64,000 bases of DNA from Bactericera cockerelli (taxonomy: Eukaryota > Arthropoda > Insecta > Hemiptera > Triozidae), in assembly GCA_024516035.1 (NCBI GenBank), contig CM044964.1:17613084-17677083 (forward strand), written 5' to 3'. This document shows positions 23,201 to 33,890 of this stretch, in pieces (position 1 is the stretch's first letter; each line of letters starts with the position of its first letter). Below the pieces are notes generated by a model that worked only from the letters and a program-made list of their open reading frames with translations, did not search any database and was not told the origin of the DNA. A program made the position numbers and the translations under genes.

Positions 23201-23984
23201 AGTCTTCAATTGCCTTGGTGGGGTCACTTCCATTGTACAATATGAAATTCAAGTTTTGATATTTGAAATTTTAAAATTCTAAGATTTGATGCAGCTATAC
23301 TGGCACATGCCTAGCTAGAATTAACATAAATTACTAAGATACAAATACAAAATTGTTGATATTAGTGGAGTGTTTACCCTTGAGCATTTCCGTCATCATG
23401 CTAGGGTCAGTCATGGGATTGGAGGCAGGGGCAGTCCTTTTCTGTGTGAGAAAATATCCTACTTCTTCATCATTAAAATAATAACGTCTCATTTGAAATG
23501 CTGCACGGCTTAGGTATTTGCCTGGAACAGAGAGACAACAAATAAAAATTTATTTATTTTCAATTATTAAACCAAACATATTGTAACATTAAATGCTAAG
23601 AAAGATGTACTGTTCATTAATTTTATTGATTACTAGCGGGCTGTCACCCGCTTTGTTTTCTGACTGCTGTGCTTAGCATTTGCATCTAAGCTTGGATCCC
23701 ATCAACACTGTCAAGTTTTGTTAGATGTAACACACTTACTTAACACATTGTATTATGTGTGGACCCAGCATAATATTCTAAGATGATAACTCACCATTCT
23801 CCCTCAAGAGTCTGGACCGCATCAAAGCCTGGCTATCCTGGACTTGTTCAATGTTGACTTTCTTCTGGGCTCCTCCAATCAGCAGAGAAATGTAATGCCT
23901 CAAGACACCAACCAGAAATGTGATCACAACGATAGGCAGGAACACCCAGCCTCTGATGTTGGTATCTAGCAGTAATTCAGCCAT
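16995..23984 (-). CDS. EMC3: ER membrane protein complex subunit 3 (EMC3), complete gene
   Basis: Four exons (23795-23984, 23378-23521, 22360-22485, 16995-17257) join in phase 1 at all three junctions to give 240 residues. EMC3 is the Oxa1/YidC-type insertase subunit of the ER membrane complex, inserting tail-anchored and polytopic proteins. The N-terminal helix (about 12-34, [20 protein letters not shown]), the [13 protein letters not shown] segment, [20 protein letters not shown], the second helix (about 117-138), the [14 protein letters not shown] linker and [17 protein letters not shown] in the third helix are all in family order. The human protein has 261 residues; the acidic C-terminal tail here is about 20 shorter. 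Intron 3 (5.1 kb) contains a BEL/Pao element in the opposite orientation. Start codons of this gene and the CEP295-like gene are divergent, about 3 kb apart. Confidence 0.95.
17307..17477. other. String of four hairpins in EMC3 intron 3
   Basis: Stems: 17307-17337 (CCTTTGGAAGGTAA with TTACCTTTCAAAGG), 17343-17380 (ACACCAGGAG with CTCCTGGTGT), 17385-17422 (ACTTCAGGAG with CTCCTGAAGT) and 17456-17477 (GATGGACT with AGTCCATC). The second and third are related copies that differ by changes matched on both arms. Confidence 0.75.
17777..17985 (+). mobile_element. SINE family 1 (tRNA-derived)
   Basis: Head CCTGGTAGCTCAGTGGTAAA (A box) and GTGGGTTCGAAACCC (B box). The tail ends ACAGTATAAATAAGGCAATA. 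Other copies: 37495-37712 (-), about 35828-36190 (-, composite) and about 33030-33127 (-). Confidence 0.8.
18093..18265 (+). repeat. BEL/Pao 5' LTR
   Basis: 173 bp, TGGCTAATC...CATCATTTA. It differs from the 3' LTR by about two substitutions and one length change in a T run. TTGGTCCTTCGG follows immediately; its TGG is a plausible primer-binding-site start. Confidence 0.88.
18336..20444 (+). pseudogene. BEL/Pao Gag-protease polyprotein fragment
   Basis: 702 codons. Residues 1-90 are coiled-coil-like. Residues about 105-270 match the retrotransposon Gag DUF1759 region ([20 protein letters not shown]). A CCHC-type knuckle [15 protein letters not shown] and a [13 protein letters not shown] block are at about 342-372. 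The aspartic protease motif [12 protein letters not shown] is at about 445-456. The segment ending FGWMVAGK is the usual stretch before reverse transcriptase. After that the sequence jumps past the polymerase, and the frame ends a few codons after an A8 run near 20405. Confidence 0.88.
20393..21244 (+). pseudogene. BEL/Pao integrase N-terminal fragment
   Basis: In a frame shifted from the Gag frame. It shows the pre-integrase linker (ITAWSLHF), the [17 protein letters not shown] motif, the HHCC-type zinc region ([22 protein letters not shown], then a CSMSC pair) and the start of the catalytic core ([11 protein letters not shown]). It reaches the second core motif [12 protein letters not shown] and then stops. 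Most of the remaining catalytic core is deleted. Confidence 0.85.
21277..21680 (+). pseudogene. BEL/Pao integrase C-terminal domain remnant
   Basis: [37 protein letters not shown] and the KSGDFVL strand match the BEL C-terminal domain (DUF5641). A second frameshift lies near 21530: the end of the domain ([15 protein letters not shown] through [10 protein letters not shown]) continues in another frame to 21680. Confidence 0.85.
21718..21891 (+). repeat. BEL/Pao 3' LTR
   Basis: 174 bp, TGGCTAATC...CAACATTTA, followed by GGAAC. Confidence 0.88.
22360..22485 (-). CDS. EMC3: EMC3 exon 3
   Basis: Acceptor TTCAACAG|GAAAT and donor GAGAG|GTGAGC, phase 1 at both ends. Residues 112-153 hold the second membrane helix ([18 protein letters not shown]) and the cytosolic [14 protein letters not shown] linker. 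Confidence 0.95.
22941..22987. other. Palindrome in EMC3 intron 2
   Basis: AACGGGGTTAAC and GTTAACCCCGTT form a perfect 12-bp stem around a 23-nt interior. Confidence 0.6.
23378..23521 (-). CDS. EMC3: EMC3 exon 2
   Basis: Acceptor TGTTCCAG|GCAAAT and donor CAAGG|GTAAAC. Residues 64-111 include [11 protein letters not shown] and [15 protein letters not shown], the coupler between helices 1 and 2. Confidence 0.95.
23795..23984 (-). CDS. EMC3: EMC3 exon 1
   Basis: ATG at 23984 and donor GAATG|GTGAGT. Residues 1-63 start [20 protein letters not shown]. The start is fixed by the conserved ELLLD-N-IR opening of the family. Confidence 0.95.
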
Positions 23985-24435
23985 GACCAGTTGTGGGTAC
24001 CTGGCTCAAGAGAATAACCTGGTCAAAATGATCTTTTTATTGCATGTCTTTTGAGCACTAAATTAGTACACCAAAGTTGGCCAAAACAGGATTTATCAGG
24101 TATCTGTCTGTAGTCCCTGGGCTTTCTTTTTTTTTTTTTTTTTATTAATTCCTACTTCTTTTAGCTTAGGTTAGAACTACCAAGATAGATTATCACTATC
24201 ATCATTATCAGTACAATTTATCAATTTTGAAAAATTGATTGTTTTCACATGGAGAAGATAGCCATATTTTACATTTTTTCGAGCAACAGATTTCTTTAAA
24301 TTTAAAACTCGGACCACAGATTTCTATAAATATTTTTTACACCGATGTATAACGATGGAGTCACCCACTTATTTATTATAACCCCCATTCCTATTGTGTC
24401 TCTCAAGGGTTCTCAAGAGCCATAATAGAGAGGGG

Positions 24436-24613
24436 CAGAGGCGTAGCCAGGGGGGACAACCCCCCCCCCCCTGAAATTTCCAAGAAACCCCAGCAAAGAT
24501 GGAATATACGTTAGGCGAGATTTCTAAAGCCCCCTCAAACCCCCCCCCCCCCCGAAATCCCCTCAAACTCCCCCCCCCCGAACCCCCGAAATGTAGGTCT
24601 AGCTACGCCACTG
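24436..24613. mobile_element. hAT-type MITE, second copy
   Basis: Termini CAGAGGCGTAGC and GCTACGCCACTG, with perfect 8-bp duplications GAGAGGGG at 24428-24435 and 24614-24621. Runs of C have expanded and duplicated internally relative to 8012-8167. Confidence 0.9.
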
Positions 24614-24699
24614 GAGAGGGGACCCATAACCCATAATTTGATTCGAATACATGGGCATTAAAAAAAAAAAACCAAATGGGCATTAAAAAAAAATATCAG

Positions 24700-25017
24700 A
24701 AAAATTCTTTGGACTTCCAGACTTTACTGCATACACAAAGTTGGACGCCATTTGCAAACAATTAATATTAAAAAAATAAAATTTGCACCAATGTATTTCT
24801 TATTTAAAGACCTTTTTAAAAATGTATCACAAGGTGGGGATTCGTATTTAAAAAAATGAAGTTGGCCCCCCTGGCCCCGACATGGGGGCCGGTAACAAAA
24901 ATCGACTCCACTCTAAAAGAAGGTCTTATTAGCCTAGTTTACCGTACAAAATTTTAATTTTACCGAAGAAGCCATTCGAAAGTTATTCAGGGGTTTTCAG
25001 ACTTTTGCCCCACCCTG
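24700..25017 (-). mobile_element. Fragment of a CAGGGTGGGGC-TIR DNA element
   Basis: Ends GACTTTTGCCCCACCCTGTA, matching the right terminus of the element at 56072-56902. It includes the shared TTGGCCCCCCTGGCCCCGAC block. The other terminus is missing. Confidence 0.7.
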
Positions 25018-25675
25018 TATAGAGTGCCCTGCAGTATGAAAAAGCGGTTCCGTGAAATCTTGAAATGACTTCTGAAATCCACTGTTTTATTTGAACGATG
25101 AAAATTAAAACTTGATTTTCAAATTTTCAAAATCCAAATTTCAATTTTTTCAATCCAAAAACCGTTGTAAGGAAATGTAAAATGTAAACATTTGTAAACT
25201 TGTAACTTGTTAACAAGAAATATGATGGGTTCTTCACTTACAAAAAAACACCGTGTTTTTCGAAAAATGTTAGTTCCAAAGGATTCTTCAAGATAGCGCC
25301 AGTAGAGTTTTGCTCTCGCGAAACGGAGTTGGCGTATTTTTTGTGATATACGCCAAAGGTAGCAAAAAAGTTAAAGCGCCAAAATTTAAAAAATTCAAGA
25401 ACATAAACAGATAGCATAAAAACAAGAAAAGCTAATGTACCCGAAGCTACCAACGTCTTGAAATTTTTATCGACATTTCTACAGGGTACGGCAAAATATT
25501 TTAACTCTTATTGCTGAAGTTACCAAAGAGGTACTAATAATACATACCTCAGTCACAAGATTTTTTTACTAAGATGTTTTTTCTCGCAGAGTAAATATAA
25601 TCCCACTACTAGCAGTAGTCATTTGGGTTCTATTTTTATGATATAAATTTTTAAATCAATTTTGTATTTTTTATA

Positions 25676-25912
25676 AACTTACACGCGCACTAAAACTTTT
25701 TTTATTATTGTTGCAAATACTATTGACTGTAATTTAAGGCAAAATAACTCGATTATAACCTAATGGCACGCAGTCATATCCGACATTGAAGGAACCAAAA
25801 GGTCTGTCGTAATCTTAGTTCCTTCAATGTCGGATATGACTGCATGCCGCCATCTATAACATTCAATATTATTTGCAACAAGAATATAAAAAGTTTTAGG
25901 GCGCGCGTAACT
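25676..25912. mobile_element. Foldback MITE with a near-perfect central hairpin
   Basis: The 30-nt arms at 25766-25795 and 25818-25847 differ at one position and share GCAGTCATATCCGACATTG. Outer arms around TTACACGCGC and GCGCGCGTAA also pair. A partial relative is at about 26094-26155. Confidence 0.75.
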
Positions 25913-27042
25913 TAGTAATAATTACAAAAAAAAAATTTACATATAGTATACAATTATATAATAATAATTCCGTGTCCGTGAGATAGGTATTGATACCTAA
26001 ATCACGGTGGTGAGAGGATTACATGGACGCCCAAATCCAATGTCTAGGCTCCTTTCATGTCCATAGTATACAATTGATCACAAGCTAGATTACGACAGAC
26101 CTTGGTTCCTTGACATTCGTATATAATTATATATGACTGCGTCCAAGCAGGTTTAAAGCAATAATCTTTTAGGGCGATCCGAATTTCGTTGAAACAAAAT
26201 TCGATTTCGACGAATTTAAATTTATGCACAAAAATAGACCAAGTGCCATGCGCGATCTCCAAAACATTAATCTCAGCGACTTCACTTTACCTCATCGCCC
26301 TCATCGACAAGTTAACAGATGGAGAAATATAAAAAAATGAAGCTGGGAAGCAATGACTGTAGTAAGGTAAAAGAGAAAAAGGGATAGTTTAATGAGAATT
26401 AAAAATGAATTATTCTAGAGAATTTTTCGTAAAAATAATGTTTTAGGTTGTTTGTTGAACCCTGTTGAATAATCAAATTCGTTGTTTATTTCTATACAGT
26501 AAAGATTATTATATTTAATTATTTGACAAATGATCAAACACCAAATACGCTTCAATTTCACATAATGAAGGTTTTTTTTTAAATTACCGCCACAATTTTG
26601 TTTATATTCTTGCCAATCCCTGAATTTGCAAAAAGTAAGCGTATTTCGAGCGAAACGCTGATTTTGAGGTTAGGTGGTTCGTGTTTTTGGCAATTGTGAA
26701 GAACTCAGCAATAATTTCTTTATTCAAATTATTGAAGAAATTACCTATGAACCTATGAAAAGTAAAATGTAAGAGTGAATAATGGATATTAATTATTTAA
26801 AATAAAATTTTATCTTATACGCTTCATATTCTGTTTTTCTGATTTGATTCCATTATTATTTTTCTCCTTTAGAAAGTCCACCTCTTTTTATTTATCTTGG
26901 AAGTGTTTCTACTTATCCCTTCAGCAACAAAATATCCCTTTAAACATATTATAAGTGGGTAAATTAACTAGATCTAGAGTAGGACCAAGATTCATGGTAA
27001 TGCACTGAAATTGCTGATCAATATTAAGGAGACTTATGTACA

Positions 27043-27165
27043 ATGAGTGTGCATGTACATGGAGGTCCAATATCTATTCACCAAAACAAGACAGTTGTAC
27101 TGTCTGATGTTGAAGCCTTGCGGAAAGAAGAACTGGATAGACGGAGAAAGCTGCGGCTAGAGCAG
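27043..27165 (+). CDS. CEP295-like exon 1
   Basis: ATG in the context ACAATGA, residues 1-41, ending DRRRKLRLEQ at donor CAG|GTATGT, phase 0. An earlier ATG (27035) is out of frame. Confidence 0.82.
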
Positions 27166-30100
27166 GTATGTCTGTAGTAAACAAAGACTCGCTGATCTGT
27201 AGTAGTGCTTTATTCAGTCAATCAATGCAAGACATATACCTAGTTCCACAAGAATTTGATGAATTTTCTCAAGCAATTGTACCTGAATTAAAAAAAAAAT
27301 GTTTTTCACTTAACTGAATGTTATTGTTTTAACACTTAACCTATTTTAACACTTTTTGGTAACTGCAATTTTTTGGCAAAATGTGATATACAGTCAAATC
27401 TGGATATCAGAGAACAATTTTCAGGTCTAATGAACTCTACTGAGGAAAATAACCTCTTTATTAGAGAAACCTGGATATAGCTAATAGAGAAGAAAAAAAA
27501 AAACTGTTAAGAGTTATTTATTGAAAATGTTCTCAGAGTAAATTATATTAAACATGGTGAAATTAACCCAATAAAAACATTTTCAACTGATAAGATAAGT
27601 TAAAAGATAAAAAGCTAGTTATTTGTGTTATTATGTCACAATTTTTTAGTGGGTAGCATTGACATTATGAGAACTAATGCTAATGCATCATATCTCCAAC
27701 CAACCATCATATTCCAATATCTATCATGTAATGCTGCCACTGGATGTTGCCCACTCTACAACTACCCCAATTGTCCTCACAAGACTAGGGTAGGCCCCAA
27801 CATTCAAAGTACAGACCTAAGATATTCTGACCCCGCTGGGATTTGAACCCGGGTCATCTGGAGTGCAAGCATGCTACTTCCAACTTTGATTTCTGATATT
27901 TTCATGTTATTGAAAAATTCAACCCTCTATAGGTTCTAGAAAGGAAAGAAAGAACTGAAGTATACAAACATTAAGATTGAGGGATATATATTTCAACCTT
28001 TTGTGGTAGAGACCATGGGTGCGTGGAGTTTTGCATTGAAAGAATGGCTGGGGCAACTGGGTGAGAAATTGTTTAGATGTACAGGTGCACCTGGATGCCA
28101 TTCAGAAGGGTAATGCTGCATGTATCCTTGGGTTGATAAAAGAAGGTCATGGAATGGATGAAGTTTTTTTTATTTATAAATAAATAAAGACCTGTACATT
28201 TTGTATTAAAAAAAAGAAGGGAAATATTTTCAAAAATCAAAAATAAAAGTTAAAAGCATATTTTTGGGTCAATACCATGTTTAAGGGGGGGAGGGGGTTA
28301 ACTGTGAGAACTTTTTTTTTTATATCTGCTATAGTCCTCAAGCTAATTAATTAGTTAACAATTAAGTTTGTGAAGGGTCAAATAAGATTCTGATATTAAA
28401 ACTACCCAAAAAATGATCTCTTTGAGAGTTTTTTATATACATTTTGTGCACCTGTGGACAAAATACATTAGAAGTTGAAATATAACTGATCTTGCCTGAA
28501 AATTGCAGTATGAAACAACTACTAACAGTTTTGTTCTGTGTTTTCTTTTTAACCTATGTACTATAATTATTTCAAGTCTCTAAATTATACCATTATTGAA
28601 ATATTTTGTTTTCTAACACACAGACAAAAAAGAGTTGTGGGCCAAATCATAAAACAAGATTAAATTTAAGATAAGGTAGATCCTCCTCCCTCAAACCTGA
28701 GTTTCAACTAAATGTTCATTTTAAATATCACTTTTGATTATGATTATTGAAATAAATGTAAGAATGTAAAAAACAAATAGAAAGGAGAAGAACACAAATG
28801 GAAAACACCTCAACTAGCTTAACCTTGCCTTCTAATTATTAAATACTAAATGGTATCTGGTGTCTTGCAAGTCTTGAATCTTGCGCTAAGTTTCACAAGA
28901 TTGAAAACTGTGCAGATTGCCATCCCAAACCAATCTCAGTACCTAGATATCTAATGACTTATTTTGCCTGATAGATTAAGACATTTAGATCCCATAGTAT
29001 TTAATCATATTATAAATTTGCAAAGAAGGTTCTTTATCAGGGAACTATATAATGTGCTACATTATATTTTACCATAAAATTAAAAAAAGAGCATATCGAT
29101 AATCTCTATATTGACTACAAAATTGTTCCTCAGGTGAGGCATCAATCTAAAGAATTTTCAAAAAGTATCCTGCACAAAGTCCAAATTGAAAAAGAGAAGA
29201 ACAAAGAAAATGAACAAAAGGAAAAGGAAATGGAGCTACGTAAGTGGCAAGTGGAACGAATTAAATCTCTGGAGCAGCAGTATCAGGATTGTTTGGACAG
29301 TGTGCGCCAAAACCAGGATGACAAGTCTAAGGTTAGTAGACTTGTATGTAATTCTATAGGAGTGTAAATATTAAGTGATATTTTTATTATTTAAATCTTT
29401 AATTAATATTTGATAAACCTCTAATGTTTCTTCTGAGAGTTCATTAGATACAGTAGTTTTTTGTTGTTGCAACTATGGTCCATATGGAGGGAATGGATAA
29501 TCATTAACTGAAGTGTGGAATCAAGATAGGTATCTATCTTGATATCGCAGGACCTTGAGCAGTTGTTTATCATTATCAATATATTTTATCAAACACCTCG
29601 GCCAAGGTGTAAATAGCCTATACAAAGAAAGAGACAGTGTGGCAGAGTATAAGGTAATCTTTTATCCTCATATACTCTGATTTCTAAAGTTTACCCTTCT
29701 CTTTGCATCATATTAAAAAAAAAAATCAAATATTTTTCAACAATTAATTTCTTGTATTGTTGCATAAACAATATTTGTTTTATTGTTTTTTATTTGTAAT
29801 ATTGTAAAAAAAATTGAATATTTTTTTTTTTTTCCTTAGCTACTCAGATTGACTTATCAACTATGAATGTTTTAATAAAAATGGAATGTTTTAATTTCAG
29901 ATATCTGAAGAAGAGATGAGAAAGCAAAAGTTGCTCCTAGAGAAAGAGAATCTAAGAAAAGCAAGAGAGCGGGGGAAACAGGCCATGGAGAAATTGAAGA
30001 CAGAGAGGCAGGCTGAGGAGAGCAAGAAAGAGGGAGAACAGAAACAGAAGAACTTCAAGAATACAATTGAGAAACTGAGGTCCACTCTGGTAACATCAAG

Positions 30101-33100
30101 AGATGTTCTGAAGGATATTTCAAGTGAGTTACCTAATCTCTTATCTTGAAATAGGATTAATAAAGTCTCCTTATCCTAAAGAAAGAAAAGTACATTATGT
30201 AATTTAATTATTAGATCTGTTCCATGGATCATGAAAACTTCTCAACTGTTCTACTCTTTATATCTCTAAAATAAAAATAAAAAAATCGAGAAGAATATAT
30301 GAAAATAAATAGATTTTAAGGAATAGTCGAAAAAAAAAAATATTTCAAAAACTTCCCATGCCGGGAATTGAACCCGGGCCTCCCGGGTGAGAGCCGGGTA
30401 TCCTAGCCACTAGACAACATGGGATCGTGTTGGTAGGGGAGAAACTTCTGCTAAATAAATGTGAAGGGAGAGAGGAAGTGGAGTCCTCTGTTCAGATGAC
30501 CTTGGATTGATATTGTAGAATGATGCAGCGCTTCTCAAACTTTATTCATTGGGTCTTTTAATACTTTTCACCCGCGGCATATTTTGATGTCAAAAGTTTT
30601 ATTTATTTGTTTTCGATAGTTATTTAGTTATCTTTGGTTAGTTATCAGCTTGTTTTAATAGTTTATTGTTTTTTTTTCTAACATTGTACATGGTTTTCAT
30701 TTGTTTCCCTAGCAAACAATGCAGCCTCCTCCTCACTACCCCCTTCTAGCGATCTCATTGAAAGCAGGACTGATCAACATGTGCCATGTGAAGCACTGAC
30801 CACTAGCCAGTCAGGGAGGCAGTATGACACAATCAGGACTGGTCAACCTGTGGCATCAGAAGGGCTGCCATCTAGTCAGGGGAGACAGTTTGACGCCTGG
30901 GAAATCAGAAATGGTCAAAATGCGGCATCTGAAGTGCGGGCCACTAGTCAACTAGGGAAAGCGTATGATAGGAACCTGTATGCTGGCCATGCCTCTTCTG
31001 CAGGCAGGGAAAGGGTGGAGGTGAATCAGAATTCATCAAAAAAGGTGAGGCTTTGTTACTTCATATGAGAACCAAACCTTGTAGCTCAGTAGGTTGTGTG
31101 ATAGTTGATACCGTGTTATAAGCACTGTAGTTTCTGGGAGGCGTTCTCCCGCGCAACACCCGTTTCGCTTGATATGTTTGAAGAATTATTTCTGATGAGA
31201 TAATCTTTAGCTAAATTTCCAAATGGATTTACGTTTCGTTACAATGTTACATAAAAACAGGGGGAAAAAGAGAGAGAGAGAAAATGTCCACGCATACATT
31301 ACAAACATTGATAAAAGTCAAACCAGCTCTGCTGAAGTGATGATCTCACTGACGGGATTCAATTTTAAACAAAACTCATTGGATTTATAGTGTTTTGAAT
31401 TTTTTTTTTTTTTTTTCAACAAAATACTCTTTATTTATTTTAATTTTACATAATATACATTAAATATTGTGAGTTTATGAGGTACTATTGGTATTCTATT
31501 CTTTTATTCTATTGGTATTCAATAATAGAATTGGTATTCTATTATTGTTGACCCAGCACCTAAATGGGAAGTACGAGGTACGTCCGGAAAGTAAGGGGAC
31601 AATTGTCGTAGGGGTTGTTAGGAATGTCTTTTTTTCAAGGTTGGCATACCTGCTTGTAGGGGAACTCCTAACGGTCACAATGAGCCCTTGCCCATCTCAG
31701 TTCATTGGAAAATGTCGTCGCAGGAGCCCGTCGCGTCAACCTCTACAGGTGCCGTTCGCTCCACCTACCGCAGGTGCGAGATTCGGGCAGTTTATCACTT
31801 TGCGTAGGAATTCAGCTGCTGAAATCCATCCTCAGCTACTGAAAACCTATGGACCTGAGGTGATTTCACGTTCCAAGGTTTTCAAGTGGGTTAAGAAGTT
31901 TAAAGAAGGTCGCACAAACACACACGATGAAGAAAGAAGGGGCCGTCTGTCGTTTCAGAAGAACTTGTGCAGCAAGTCAATGAAAAAGTCGCAGCGATCG
32001 TCGTGTGACCCTCAAAACCGTATTCCTCTGACCTGGCGCCCTCGGATTTTCATCTGTTCACGAAACTGAAGGAGTTATTGGCTGGAAAAAGGTTTTTCAG
32101 CGACGAGGAGGTCAAGGAGACAGTGGAGAAGTGGCTGTTGGAGGTGGAGCAGAGCGTGTATGACGAAGGCAGAAAAAAGTTCAGACCCAGGATGCAGAAG
32201 TGAGTGGAGCTTGACGGTGATTATGTGGAGAAATAAAGGACTATATTTGGAACTTACCCTGTAAATTTTATGAAAATATATGCATTTTTCGAGTTTTAAC
32301 ATCAATTGTCCCCTTACTTTCCGGACGTCCCTCGTATTTATTTAAAGTATTGTGTCACTTCTCACCCATTAGAAGGGAGGGAAACTATGGGATGGACAGG
32401 CTATAACACAGACCACAAGCATCTACAGTAGCTCCTGCTTCATGGCAACGAAATAAAAAAAAGGCTGTGAAACTGAAACACTCATCTTTAATATATATAT
32501 ATTTTTTTTGCAGACAACCAATGAGACTGAACTCAATCCTACGAGGAACCCTCAAAGTGAGACCCAGGCCAAGTTTCAAGAAAACACTCCAGTCGGAGCT
32601 CAAGCTGATAGGAGAGCCACCCAGCCCGAGAGACACACCACAAGGGAAGAGGAAAACAGTATCATTCAAACTTTGGCCAGTGAGAGGCAAAAGCTGTTAG
32701 AGTACAAACTGAAATTAGGTACATGAAATTCACTCTAATAATAATAATTGATTAGTTACTTTGTATTTTTAAATCACAATTTTAGTAACCAGCATGGAAT
32801 TATAGGACTTTTCCATTTCTTTCATGCATCATTTGCCCATAACTCCGCCGCTGCGCGCTGGTCACATCGAAGGAGCAACTCATTTTTCCTCACGAGTATG
32901 AGTGAAGCCCTCTCATCCAAAGTATGGAGCCAAAAAAAATCCTTCTGTGCTGGGAATGGAAGGACTCGGACCAATAAATTGAATTGATCTAGCTGTAAAC
33001 ACAAGATGTACCATTTCTATTTCAACATCACAAATAGAAAGATAACTTGACATGTCCCAGCTGAGTTTCGAAGTGGCGACTTCTGGATTACCAGACCGAC

Positions 33101-33859
33101 GCCTTAACCACTGAGCTACTGGGACTGACAATGTTATTATTATTTCATTATTTATTTGAAATGACTTTTATATTATTATACAAAAAATAATTACAAAATA
33201 CAAACACAAATTTGGTAACAAGAAGAAGAGAGAGATATCATATGGTAGCCAGACAGTGGAGGAATGACTCATCACTTCTACCACTGTCTTTACAAGTTAC
33301 AAGGAGGCTAATAATTGACAAGGGCCTCCAGAACCAAGCCAATACTGGTCTACTCCCTGTTTATAGTCCCCCAGCCAGACTGCTGGTCTACTCCTTGTTT
33401 ATAGTCCCCCAGCCAGAAGATATAGCTAACCAAAAAACGGGGTTATTGTCTGTGGCAATCTCTTCCACCCAACTCTTGATTGTTGTGCTGTTGTTGTTGT
33501 TGTTGCAGAGAATGAAGAGAGGAAGCGACAACTTCTGGAGGAGAAGCTGCGAATGGAGCAGCAGACCAGACTGAACGAACTGTTGAGAGAAGAGAACGAG
33601 AGATTGAAGAGAGATAAGGAGAAGAGGGATACGAGAAGTGTGCTGGAGGAGATGAGAGGAGAGGACAGTGAAAGGTAAGTGAGATGCGAGGAGAGGATAG
33701 TGAAAGGTAAGTGAAGGAATCAAAGAGAAGTATTGTGTCACTTCTCGCCCATCAGAGGGGAGGCATACTACGGGATGGGCAGGCTACAACACAGACCACA
33801 AGCGTCTACAGTAGCTCCTGTTTCACGGCTACGAAATAAAAAAGGCTGTGAAACACTCA

Positions 33860-33890
<31 letters not shown>

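Larger units (their letters stand above)
23985..27042. other. Divergent intergenic region between EMC3 and the CEP295-like gene
   Basis: About 3 kb. It contains the second hAT MITE (24436-24613), a partial TIR-element copy (about 24700-25017) ending GACTTTTGCCCCACCCTG, a foldback element (about 25676-25912) and a tail shared with 35350-35455. No coding exon is seen. Core promoters are not recognisable by eye. Confidence 0.6.

Noticed and set aside
23085..23282. Plus-strand open frame in EMC3 intron 2
   Set aside because: No homology and antisense to intronic sequence of a well-supported gene.
26044..26262. Minus-strand open frame in the intergenic spacer
   Set aside because: Overlaps a repeat tail shared with 35350-35455; no coding features.
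31191..31225. CTGATGAG motif, tested as a third hammerhead
   Set aside because: No stem II complement and no GAAAC or cleavage triplet in position.
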